Below are positions 4,586 to 10,846 of a stretch of DNA of 10,846 bases, piece by piece (the stretch's first letter is position 1; each line of letters begins with the position of its first letter). Position numbers and translations under genes: made by a program. The DNA lies in the NCBI GenBank assembly GCA_019104905.1, contig JAHRXB010000186.1, forward strand, positions 1-10,846, in the 5' to 3' direction. This DNA is from Bdellovibrio sp. (GTDB lineage: Bacteria > Bdellovibrionota > Bdellovibrionia > Bdellovibrionales > Bdellovibrionaceae). The notes beneath the pieces are model-generated. The model saw only the letters and a list, made by a program, of their open reading frames with translations, ran no database searches and was not told where the DNA came from.

Positions 4586-6914
4586 GCGATTTTAGAACGT
4601 CCTTGATGAACTGAGCTTCGAGGGCTGCGAAAACCACTGAGTTCACGATACCATCGACTGTCGTTGTTCTTTGCAGGACGTTGGCAGATCTGCGGACACC
4701 CGTCAAGAAAGGCCCAATCACTTCGACCTTGCCGATTTGTTGGATCAGCTTGTAGGTGATGTTAGCGGATTCCAAGTTCGGGAAGACCAGAATGTTGGCG
4801 CCGCCTTTGAGTGTAGAGAATGGAAAAAGTCTTTCCATAATTTCTTCATTCACAGCAGTATCGGCTTGCATATCTCCATCCACCATCAAGCCAGGGCGAA
4901 GCTGTCTGACGATTTCCGCCGCTTTTTTCATCTTGCGAGGAGTGCCCTCTGCGCCAGTAAAGTTTGAATAGCTGAGCATCGCGATGCGGGGTTCGATGCC
5001 GAAGTATTCAACGATTTTTGCCGCTTGCAATGCAATTTGTGCGCATTGCTCGGCCGTCGGATTGAAGTTGACGGTGGTGTCGGCAAGAACCAAGAACTTA
5101 TCTTCAAGCAGAATAAAGTTGAGGCCCGCAGGAACGCCGTTTTGGTAAACTCCGATTGTTTGCAGAATCGGGCGAACCGCATCGGCGTAATGAATGGAAG
5201 CGCCATTGACCATGCCGTCAGCGTCACCCATGTGAACCATCATCGCCGCAAAGTAATTCGGCTCTGACATAAGGCGCTCGGCTTCGCGTAAGTTGATCCC
5301 CTTACGTTGTCTCAAGGCATAAAGTCTTTCAACGTAAGTGTAATACTTAGGATAGCTGGCCGGGTGGATAATCGGCACGTCTTTAAGTGAAGGAATATCC
5401 AAAGCGGCGATCTTTTCTTTCACGCGTTCTGGGTAACCCAATAAGATCGGTTCGCAGATTTTTTCTTCCACTAATGTCGCCAGGGCTTTAAGAACTTTCG
5501 TGCTCGTGCCTTCAGGGAAAACGATCTTAGGAAGTTCTCCGCCGTTGGCTGCTGAGTTTTGGTGAACACGATTGATCGCAGAGCGGATGAAAACTTTGGA
5601 AGGACCTTGAAGGGCCTCGAGAGTTTCACTGTATTGATCCCAATCTTCAATTTTACGATTGGCAACACCTGAATCCATCGCGGCTTTTGCCACGGCTGGC
5701 GCCACGCGCATCAACACGCGCGTATCAAACGGTTTTGGGATGAGGTATTCACGTCCAAATTTGAAACTCTTTCCGCCGTAGGTGGCAGAAACTTTATCAG
5801 GGACGTCTTCTCTGGCTAGATTAGCTAAAGCATGAACGGCCGCAAGTTTCATCGCTTCATTGATTTGTGTTGAGCGTGTGTCCAAAGCTCCACGGAAGAT
5901 CGAAGGGAAGCCCAAGACGTTATTGACTTGGTTCGGGTAGTCGGATCTTCCGGTGGCCACAATAGCATCGGGGCGGGCAGCGCGCGCTTTATCAGGAGTG
6001 ATTTCAGGCTCGGGATTTGCCATCGCAAAGATGATAGGATCCTTGGCCATCTCTTTGAGCATCTCTGGAGTGAGGGCTCCGGCAACGGAAAGACCGACGA
6101 ATACGTCAGCCCCTTTGAGGGCTTCCGTCAGAGTACGAGCTTCGGTTTCAGAGGCAAAGAATTCTTTGTACTTGTTCATTCCCGCAGTGCGACCTTTGTA
6201 GATCACCCCTTGAGAGTCGCACATAATGATGTTTTCGTGACGAGCACCCAGGGCGATAAAGATTTTCGCGCAAGAGTTCGCAGAAGCACCGGCTCCGTTA
6301 ACAACGATGCGGATGTTTTCCATTTTACGTTGCGTGATAGCGCAAGCATTTAAAAGAGCCGCACCCGAGACGATCGCAGTCCCGTGCTGATCATCGTGGA
6401 ACACGGGGATGTTCATCTCTTTTTTGAGTCGTTCTTCGATCTCAAAACACTCGGGAGCTTTGATGTCCTCAAGGTTGATACCTCCAAACGTCGGTTCTAG
6501 AACGCGAACCGCGTTGCAGAAAGTGTCGACGTCGTTGGTGGCAACTTCGATATCGAACACATCGATACCGGCAAACTGTTTAAAAAGAATTCCTTTTCCT
6601 TCCATCACGGGTTTTCCCGCAGCGGGTCCGATATTTCCCAGACCTAAAACGGCCGTTCCGTTCGAGATCACAGCGACAAGGTTTCCTTTGGCCGTGTAGT
6701 CATAAACTTTTGAAGGGTCTTTCGCGATCGCTTTACATGGAGCCGCAACCCCTGGCGAGTAAGCCAACGAGAGGTCTTTTTCGGTCACGCAGGGTTTGGA
6801 AGAAATGACTTCAATTTTTCCGGGTTTACCTTGTGAGTGATAAAGAAGAGCTTCTTGGTCGAAGTTTGCGGAGCCGGTCTTTGTTTCTGTTTTAGCGTCT
6901 GTTTTTGTATCCAA
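4578..6914 (-). CDS. maeB: NADP-type malic enzyme with C-terminal phosphotransacetylase-like domain
   Basis: This 778-residue protein catalyses oxidative decarboxylation of malate to pyruvate and CO2 with reduction of NAD(P). The N-terminal malic-enzyme part (to about residue 430) shows [11 protein letters not shown] near 50-60, [11 protein letters not shown] near 86-96, [21 protein letters not shown] near 173-180, a dinucleotide-binding GAGAS near 207-211 and NPEPE near 300-304. The C-terminal part (about 440-778) is a phosphotransacetylase-like domain starting around IVFPEG and containing [18 protein letters not shown]. In MaeB-type enzymes this domain is a regulatory and oligomerisation module responding to acetyl-CoA rather than an active transacetylase. 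NADP preference is inferred from the MaeB family. TTG 6914 is chosen because AAAAGGAG (6927-6920) lies 5 nt upstream. Relative to the E. coli enzyme as I recall it, the N-terminus carries a short extra Lys/Thr-rich stretch ([11 protein letters not shown]). It is first in the unit with chrA and hflX and divergent from the beta-oxidation genes, which supply its acetyl-CoA signal. Confidence 0.94.
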   Translation of the reverse strand: MDTKTDAKTETKTGSANFDQEALLYHSQGKPGKIEVISSKPCVTEKDLSLAYSPGVAAPCKAIAKDPSKVYDYTAKGNLVAVISNGTAVLGLGNIGPAAGKPVMEGKGILFKQFAGIDVFDIEVATNDVDTFCNAVRVLEPTFGGINLEDIKAPECFEIEERLKKEMNIPVFHDDQHGTAIVSGAALLNACAITQRKMENIRIVVNGAGASANSCAKIFIALGARHENIIMCDSQGVIYKGRTAGMNKYKEFFASETEARTLTEALKGADVFVGLSVAGALTPEMLKEMAKDPIIFAMANPEPEITPDKARAARPDAIVATGRSDYPNQVNNVLGFPSIFRGALDTRSTQINEAMKLAAVHALANLAREDVPDKVSATYGGKSFKFGREYLIPKPFDTRVLMRVAPAVAKAAMDSGVANRKIEDWDQYSETLEALQGPSKVFIRSAINRVHQNSAANGGELPKIVFPEGTSTKVLKALATLVEEKICEPILLGYPERVKEKIAALDIPSLKDVPIIHPASYPKYYTYVERLYALRQRKGINLREAERLMSEPNYFAAMMVHMGDADGMVNGASIHYADAVRPILQTIGVYQNGVPAGLNFILLEDKFLVLADTTVNFNPTAEQCAQIALQAAKIVEYFGIEPRIAMLSYSNFTGAEGTPRKMKKAAEIVRQLRPGLMVDGDMQADTAVNEEIMERLFPFSTLKGGANILVFPNLESANITYKLIQQIGKVEVIGPFLTGVRRSANVLQRTTTVDGIVNSVVFAALEAQFIKDVLKSRG

Positions 6915-6919
6915 GGATA

Positions 6920-6927
6920 CTCCTTTT
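6920..6927 (-). promoter_or_regulatory. Ribosome binding site that sets the maeB start
   Basis: On the minus strand AAAAGGAG is followed by TATCC and then TTG 6914. The open frame extends further upstream to a TTG at 6977, but that codon has no purine-rich site. The strong SD therefore defines a TTG start and a 778-residue protein. Confidence 0.7.
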
Positions 6928-7010
6928 CTAGTGTTGAGCAGGACCTCGTTTTGAGAGATTTTTTCGACCCTTTTCAAGGGGTTAGGTAAAGTCCTGCGAC
7001 AAGTGCTCTT

Positions 7011-7039
7011 ACTCTACAGAGGGGGGTGGTAAGGGTCAA
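7011..7039 (-). promoter_or_regulatory. Sigma-70-type promoter for the maeB unit
   Basis: On the minus strand TTGACC (7039-7034) and TAGAGT (7016-7011) are separated by exactly 17 bp, matching the -35 and -10 consensus at 5 of 6 and 4 of 6 positions. Transcription would begin near 7004, giving a leader of about 90 nt before the maeB start. This is the best match on this strand in the gap. Confidence 0.45.
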
Positions 7040-7130
7040 TGAATGGGGGCTTTGGCGCAGATGGCAATGAGGGGACCAAAGGAGGTTTTGTGAGGCCTTT
7101 TTCAAAATCTGGGACGGGGGGCTTAATTTT

Positions 7131-7150
7131 ATTAGAGTTTTCTCTCTAAT
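7131..7150. repeat. Inverted repeat in the maeB/thiolase control region
   Basis: ATTAGAG (7131-7137) and CTCTAAT (7144-7150) are perfect complements separated by 6 nt. The repeat lies between the two divergent promoters, about 92 nt upstream of the maeB -35 element and about 100 nt upstream of the thiolase -35. It may be a binding site for a dimeric regulator; no T-run follows, so it is not a terminator. Confidence 0.4.
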
Positions 7151-7252
7151 TGTCGACTGGAACGTCAAGCTGGGAGAGGGTTTAAGTGTTTTGAAGTCCA
7201 TTGATGCTTTGCATTGAAACATAAAAAGGTGCATAAATTTGCCTCATTATAT

Positions 7253-7281
7253 TTGGTGGAGCAACCGAAAAGGCATATGAT
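7253..7281 (+). promoter_or_regulatory. Sigma-70-type promoter for the thiolase gene
   Basis: TTGGTG (7253-7258) and TATGAT (7276-7281) are separated by exactly 17 bp. The -10 hexamer matches 5 of 6 positions and the -35 hexamer 3 of 6. Transcription would begin near 7288, giving a leader of about 25 nt with the AAGGAG ribosome binding site. The weak -35 would be compatible with an activator. Confidence 0.4.
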
Positions 7282-7312
7282 TTTAATGGCTTATACAACT
7301 AAGGAGACGCAC

Positions 7313-8656
7313 ATGAAATCACCACGTGATGTGGTTCTTGTTGATGGTGTTCGCACACCTTTCGCAAAGGCAGGAACAAAACTTAAAAAAGTTCATCCCG
7401 CAGAACTCGGTAAAACAGCTTTAAAGCAACTTATCGCGCAAACAAATTTGGATGTGAATAGCGTTGATGAAGTGATTATCGGCAACACGGGGAATCCGGC
7501 GGATGCCGTTAACATCTCTCGTGTGGTGGCCCTGAATGCCGGCATTCCATTGAAGACCTCCGCGTACACGGTGCACAGAAATTGTGCTTCGGCGATGGAA
7601 TCCATCTCAAATGGTTTTGAAAAAATCAAATCCGGCACAATGGAAGTTGTGCTTGCGGGTGGTACAGAAAGCATGTCGCAAATGCCGACATTGCAACCTA
7701 AAAAATTTCAAGAGATCTACGAAAAGCTTTTTGCAGCGAAGGGGCCGAAACAGGCTTTGCCTTTGTTGTGGAAACTTTTTAAAGCGGATTTAAGTCAAAT
7801 CAAAGCTCTTCTTCAGGGCAACATGAAGGATGATTACTTCCCGCAAATCTCTGTGATGTTGGGTCTGACAGATCCTTTCGTGGGAATCAACATGGGTCAG
7901 ACCGCTGAAATTTTAGCGAAGGAATGGGGCTTGAGTCGCGAGATGCAAGACCGCTTTGCTTTGCGTTCTCATCAGCTGGCATCAGCTGCGATGAAAGAGG
8001 GGCGCATGAAGCAAGAGTCGACGCCGGTTTATCTGGCGCCTGATTTTAAAGAAGTTGTTTCTGAAGATATCGGTCCTCGTGACAATCAGACGATGGAAGC
8101 GTTGGCGAAGTTGAAACCTTTCTTTGATAAGGCCACGGGCTCGATCACCGCCGGGAACTCTTGCCCGATCACGGATGGGGCGGCGATGGTGCTTTTGATG
8201 TCTCGAGAAAAAGCAGAGTCTTTGGGATATAAACCTTTAGCGACCGTTCGCTCTTATGGTTTTGCGGGCTTAGAGCCTGAGCGCATGGGTTTAGGCCCGG
8301 CGTATTCCAGTCCTTTGGCGTTGAAACGTGCGGGACTTTCCATGAAAGACATCGGCCTTGTGGAGCTCAATGAAGCTTTCGCGGCGCAAGTGATGGCTTG
8401 TCAAAGAGCTTTGGATTCAGACAAGTTTGCACAAGAAAAATTAGGCCTTTCTGCAAAAGTGGGTGAAATCCGTGACGAGATCCTGAATGTCAACGGAGGC
8501 GCGATTGCCCTGGGGCATCCTGTGGGGGCGACGGGAACTCGTATTGTTTTGACCTTGGCTAAAGAGATGAAACGTCGAAATGTGCAGTATGGACTTGCGA
8601 CGTTGTGTATTGGTGGGGGCCAAGGCGGATCCATGATTTTGGAGAACGAAGGCTAA
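7313..8656 (+). CDS. fadI: Acetyl-CoA acyltransferase (3-ketoacyl-CoA thiolase), FadI type
   Basis: This 447-residue enzyme is predicted to catalyse the last step of fatty-acid beta-oxidation, cleaving 3-ketoacyl-CoA with CoA to give acetyl-CoA and a shortened acyl-CoA. All thiolase catalytic elements are present: nucleophile C91 in VHRNCASAM, N353 in NEAFAAQV, H402 in GGAIALGHPVGATGTR, and C432 in LCIGGGQGG. It is longer than the roughly 390-residue FadA/AtoB thiolases. An extra segment of about 60 residues between roughly 127 and 190 resembles the larger loop of FadI and mitochondrial trifunctional-protein beta subunits, which can contact membranes. ATG 7313 has AAGGAGA (7301-7307) 5 nt upstream; the frame extends to a TTG at 7214, but that overlaps the promoter and has no SD. 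The residue after C-A-S in the nucleophile motif is Ala where Gly is common. The neighbouring fadJ-like gene encodes its probable partner. Confidence 0.93.
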   Translation: MKSPRDVVLVDGVRTPFAKAGTKLKKVHPAELGKTALKQLIAQTNLDVNSVDEVIIGNTGNPADAVNISRVVALNAGIPLKTSAYTVHRNCASAMESISNGFEKIKSGTMEVVLAGGTESMSQMPTLQPKKFQEIYEKLFAAKGPKQALPLLWKLFKADLSQIKALLQGNMKDDYFPQISVMLGLTDPFVGINMGQTAEILAKEWGLSREMQDRFALRSHQLASAAMKEGRMKQESTPVYLAPDFKEVVSEDIGPRDNQTMEALAKLKPFFDKATGSITAGNSCPITDGAAMVLLMSREKAESLGYKPLATVRSYGFAGLEPERMGLGPAYSSPLALKRAGLSMKDIGLVELNEAFAAQVMACQRALDSDKFAQEKLGLSAKVGEIRDEILNVNGGAIALGHPVGATGTRIVLTLAKEMKRRNVQYGLATLCIGGGQGGSMILENEG

Positions 8657-8669
8657 GAAGCCCTCGGAC

Positions 8670-8804
8670 CCACACCCCTTTGTCTGAGCCCTCTACCTTC
8701 CCTCATCGGCTCAGACAGTCCTCGCGGACGCGGTCCCTGGCGGGACCTGCTGCTGCGGAACTCGCTGGTGAGGAAAGGTAGAGGGCTCAGACAAAGGGGC
8801 GTGG
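8670..8804. repeat. Large inverted repeat / stem-loop element between the beta-oxidation genes
   Basis: The arms 8670-8705 and 8769-8804 are complementary at 34 of 36 positions; the mismatches are 8674/8800 (A with C) and 8700/8774 (C with A). The inner 31 bp (8675-8705 with 8769-8799) carry a single mismatch. The 63-nt loop (8706-8768) is about 71% GC, clearly richer than its neighbours, and contains two small perfect hairpins: GTCC-TCGC-GGAC (8718-8729) and GGTCCC-TGGC-GGGACC (8732-8747). No coding frame is evident. A T6 run (8814-8819) lies 9 nt beyond the right arm, so it is not a textbook terminator, although such a structure could still stop or process transcripts. It may be a dispersed repeat or miniature mobile element, an RNA-stability hairpin that changes the ratio of the two subunits, or a structured RNA. 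Confidence 0.92.
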
Positions 8805-8861
8805 ATGCAGATCTTTTTTGTGTTCTCAAAATTTATTTTTTAGCGACTTAGGAGTTACAGA

Positions 8862-10846
8862 ATGTCTATTCAAGAAAGTATTAGGATTGTTCCTCAAGGG
8901 GATGTTGCTGTTGTTGAGTTTGATTTGGTGGGAGAGAAAGTTAATAAGTTTTCTACTCCGGTGATGACAAGGCTTAAAGAGGTTCTTGAAGAGCTGAAGA
9001 AGTCTTCCTATAAGGCGGTGATTTTTAAATCTAATAAGCCTAAGATTTTTATTGCTGGGGCGGATATTGAAGAGATTAAGAGTATGACGACCAAAGAGCA
9101 GTTTGAAACGGCTGTGAAGGGTGGTCAGGATATTCTTAATATGGTGGAGGATTTGCCCATTCCAACGATTGCGGCGGTGAACGGCGCTTGTATGGGTGGG
9201 GGATGTGAGTTCATCCTGGCCTGTGATTATCGGATTGCTTCTGAAGACTCTTCAACCAAGATTGGTCTTCCGGAAATTCAATTGGGAATTCTGCCTGGTT
9301 TTGGTGGAACTCAGCGTATGCCTCGTGCGATTGGTTTGCAGGCGGCTTTGGATATTATTCTGGCCGGTAAATCGGTGAATGCTAAAAAAGCGTTGAAGAT
9401 GGGTCTTGTCGATAAGATGGTTCATCCGAATCTGCTAGAAGAGCAAGCGATGAAATGGGCCAAAGAGATCATCGCTTCGGGTGCAAAAAAACGTCGTAAG
9501 AAATTCCAACCACAAGGGGCTGTGAATAAGTTTCTTGAAAGTGCGTTGGGACGTGGAATCGTGTTTAAGAAAGCTCGTGAAGGTGTTTTGAAAGCGACCA
9601 AGGGTCATTATCCGGCTCCGCTCAAGGCGTTAGATGTGATTCAGCAAACTTACGGAATGAGCGATCGTGAAGCCGGTATGCGCATTGAGCGCGAAGGTTT
9701 CTGCGTTCTGGGTGTGACTGATATCTCCAAGAGTTTGATCCACGTTTTCTATTTGACTGAGATGGTGAAAAAACAAAACGGCGTTCCTGGGGTTGATGTG
9801 AAACCTCGTGACGTGAAAGGCCTTGGTATTTTAGGGGCTGGAACCATGGGGGGCGGTATTGCTTACGTCGCTGCCGACAAAGGCGTTCAGGTTCGTATGA
9901 AGGACCTCAGTACGGATGCCTTGGGTAAAGGACTTAAACATGCCAGTGATTTGTGGATGAAACTTCTTAAGCGCAAGTCCATCGACAAATATCAATTCCA
10001 ACAAAAAATGGATTTGATCTCGGTAACGACGGATTACTCTGGTTTTAAAAACCTGGATGTTGTCGTGGAAGCGATTGTTGAAGATATGGGTATCAAACAA
10101 AAAGTGATCGGTGAGTGCGCAGGTTTCATGCGCCCGGATGCGATCATTGCGACCAACACCAGCTCCTTGTCTGTGACGGAGATGGCAAAGGGTCATCCTC
10201 GCCCTGAGTATTTTGCGGGAATGCACTTTTTCAATCCCGTGAATAAAATGCCGCTGGTGGAAGTGATCCGTGGAGAAAAAACCTCGGATGAAACCATTGC
10301 GACGATCTATGAGCTTTCCAAAAAAATGGGCAAAATGCCGGTGGTTGTAAAAGATGGACCGGGCTTTTTGGTGAATCGTCTTCTTTTGCCTTACATGGGT
10401 GAAGCGGCCTTCTTGATGCAAGAGGGAATGAATATTGAGACCGTGGATAAAGCCTATGTGAAAGAATTCGGAATGCCGATGGGGCCTTTCGAGCTGATGG
10501 ATGAAGTGGGTCTTGATGTATGTATCAAGGTTCTGAAGATTTTCAAAAAAGCCTTCGGAGAGCGTATTGAAATCGCCTCTTGTATGGATGCTTTGGAAAA
10601 ATCCGGTCGCTTGGGTCGTAAAAATGGCAAAGGTTTCTATCATTACTCTGAAGATGGCAAACGCGGCGACGTGGATCAGTCCATCTATGCGGCTTTGGGA
10701 TTGGGACAGCCGACAAATCCGTATGATTCCAAAGAGTGTATTGAGCGCGGTGTGTTTGCAATGGTCAACGAGTGCTCTTTGGCACTGGTTGAAGATCGCA
10801 TCGTTGAAACACCTCATGAGGTGGATTTGGCGATGATCATGGGAAC
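8862..10846 (+). CDS. fadJ: Fatty-acid oxidation multifunctional subunit FadJ/FadB (3' end beyond the window)
   Basis: The first 661 codons of a protein usually about 715-730 residues long are present, open to the right edge. The N-terminal crotonase domain (about 1-190) has the oxyanion-hole stretch FIAGADIEEIK and both catalytic glutamates, E116 in GGGCEFILACDYR and E138 in GLPEIQLGILPGFGG, for enoyl-CoA hydration. The 3-hydroxyacyl-CoA dehydrogenase part starts near 318 with GAGTMGGG (325-332) for NAD. Its active site includes H455 in GMHFFNPVNKMPLVEVI, E467 and N505 in GFLVNRLL; the second dehydrogenase domain follows and is cut by the edge. The protein would supply the hydratase and dehydrogenase steps and pair with the upstream thiolase. 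ATG 8862 has TAGGAG (8849-8854) 7 nt upstream. No promoter is evident in the 205-bp gap, so cotranscription through the hairpin element is likely. I use fadJ because the thiolase is FadI-like; fadB is equally defensible. Isoleucine codon use changes markedly after about codon 190. Confidence 0.94.
   Translation, partial: MSIQESIRIVPQGDVAVVEFDLVGEKVNKFSTPVMTRLKEVLEELKKSSYKAVIFKSNKPKIFIAGADIEEIKSMTTKEQFETAVKGGQDILNMVEDLPIPTIAAVNGACMGGGCEFILACDYRIASEDSSTKIGLPEIQLGILPGFGGTQRMPRAIGLQAALDIILAGKSVNAKKALKMGLVDKMVHPNLLEEQAMKWAKEIIASGAKKRRKKFQPQGAVNKFLESALGRGIVFKKAREGVLKATKGHYPAPLKALDVIQQTYGMSDREAGMRIEREGFCVLGVTDISKSLIHVFYLTEMVKKQNGVPGVDVKPRDVKGLGILGAGTMGGGIAYVAADKGVQVRMKDLSTDALGKGLKHASDLWMKLLKRKSIDKYQFQQKMDLISVTTDYSGFKNLDVVVEAIVEDMGIKQKVIGECAGFMRPDAIIATNTSSLSVTEMAKGHPRPEYFAGMHFFNPVNKMPLVEVIRGEKTSDETIATIYELSKKMGKMPVVVKDGPGFLVNRLLLPYMGEAAFLMQEGMNIETVDKAYVKEFGMPMGPFELMDEVGLDVCIKVLKIFKKAFGERIEIASCMDALEKSGRLGRKNGKGFYHYSEDGKRGDVDQSIYAALGLGQPTNPYDSKECIERGVFAMVNECSLALVEDRIVETPHEVDLAMIMG

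Larger units (their letters stand above)
6915..7312. other. Divergent control region between maeB and the thiolase gene
   Basis: This stretch of almost 400 bp holds no convincing gene. It contains sigma-70-like promoters facing both ways (7011-7039 for maeB, 7253-7281 for the thiolase). It has a 7-bp-arm inverted repeat (7131-7150) and an imperfect dyad around 7201-7217 (ATGC-TTT-GCAT with weaker flanks). A G-rich segment runs from about 7021 to 7120. The dyads are possible operator sites for a fatty-acid-responsive regulator, but no known box (FadR or PsrA type) is recognisable. A 36-codon frame at 7039-7149 starts inside the maeB promoter and was not accepted as a gene. Confidence 0.5.

Noticed and set aside
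5928..6353. Plus-strand open frame of 141 codons inside maeB
   Set aside because: It lies opposite the most conserved part of malic enzyme and has no start context.
7039..7149. Possible 36-residue peptide (start MNGGFGADGNEG) in the maeB/thiolase gap
   Set aside because: Its start codon overlaps the predicted maeB -35 box, the AAGGG before it is only about 3 nt away, and the composition is Gly-rich like the surrounding G-rich DNA.
7214..8656. Longer thiolase frame starting at 7214
   Set aside because: The start is a TTG with no SD, lies upstream of the predicted promoter, and adds 33 residues foreign to thiolases.
8670..8819. The large hairpin as an ordinary intrinsic terminator of the thiolase gene
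   Set aside because: The stem is far too long, the loop is structured, and the T6 run begins 9 nt beyond the paired region. Termination is still possible but is not the simplest reading.
9831..10817. Minus-strand open frame of 328 codons opposite the fadJ-like gene
   Set aside because: It is fully antisense to clearly conserved dehydrogenase sequence, its product is His/Phe/Arg-rich without any recognisable domain, and no ribosome binding site was seen. It is a shadow of the codon pattern on the other strand.

Overview
The window looks like chromosomal DNA of a motile Gram-negative bacterium. The gene set, the moderate GC content and the style of the proteins fit a Bdellovibrio-like member of the Bdellovibrionota. 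That assignment is my impression from the sequence; no database search was run. All functional calls rest on motifs read from the translations.

Layout. Positions 1-1055 hold a minus-strand chemotaxis cluster: cheY, then cheX, then the first codons of an unidentified gene whose start overlaps the cheX stop. A good match to a flagellar sigma-28 (FliA) promoter lies just upstream of cheY. Diverging from it (1199-1591, +) is a small single-domain LuxR-type DNA-binding protein that ends in a hairpin terminator (1618-1664). A hotdog-fold acyl-CoA thioesterase follows (1682-2155, +) and ends exactly where the convergent hflX gene ends. The minus-strand block 2156-6914 reads, in transcription order, maeB (malic enzyme fused to a phosphotransacetylase-like domain), chrA (chromate-transporter family, start overlapping the maeB stop by 8 nt) and hflX (ribosome-associated GTPase). 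A divergent control region of about 400 bp (6915-7312) carries plausible sigma-70 promoters for maeB on one side and the thiolase on the other. From 7313 the plus strand holds fatty-acid beta-oxidation genes: a FadI-type thiolase, a 205-bp gap containing a very large inverted repeat, and a FadJ/FadB-type multifunctional subunit that runs off the right edge after 661 codons.

How the genes fit together. The thiolase and FadJ-like protein would form the two-subunit beta-oxidation complex that degrades acyl-CoA to acetyl-CoA. The thioesterase acts on the same acyl-CoA pool. MaeB converts malate to pyruvate with NADPH production, and in its family it is controlled by acetyl-CoA. The region is therefore mostly lipid and central carbon metabolism next to a small chemotaxis output module in which CheX would dephosphorylate CheY.

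Most unusual are the 36-bp-arm inverted repeat between the two beta-oxidation genes (8670-8804), whose GC-rich loop contains smaller hairpins and a competing partner for the left arm; the sigma-28-like promoter overlapping a palindrome; frequent TTG starts; and a sharp change in isoleucine codon use inside the fadJ-like gene. I found no tRNA, rRNA, CRISPR array or transposase gene. Nothing here clearly amounts to a new defence or mobile system.
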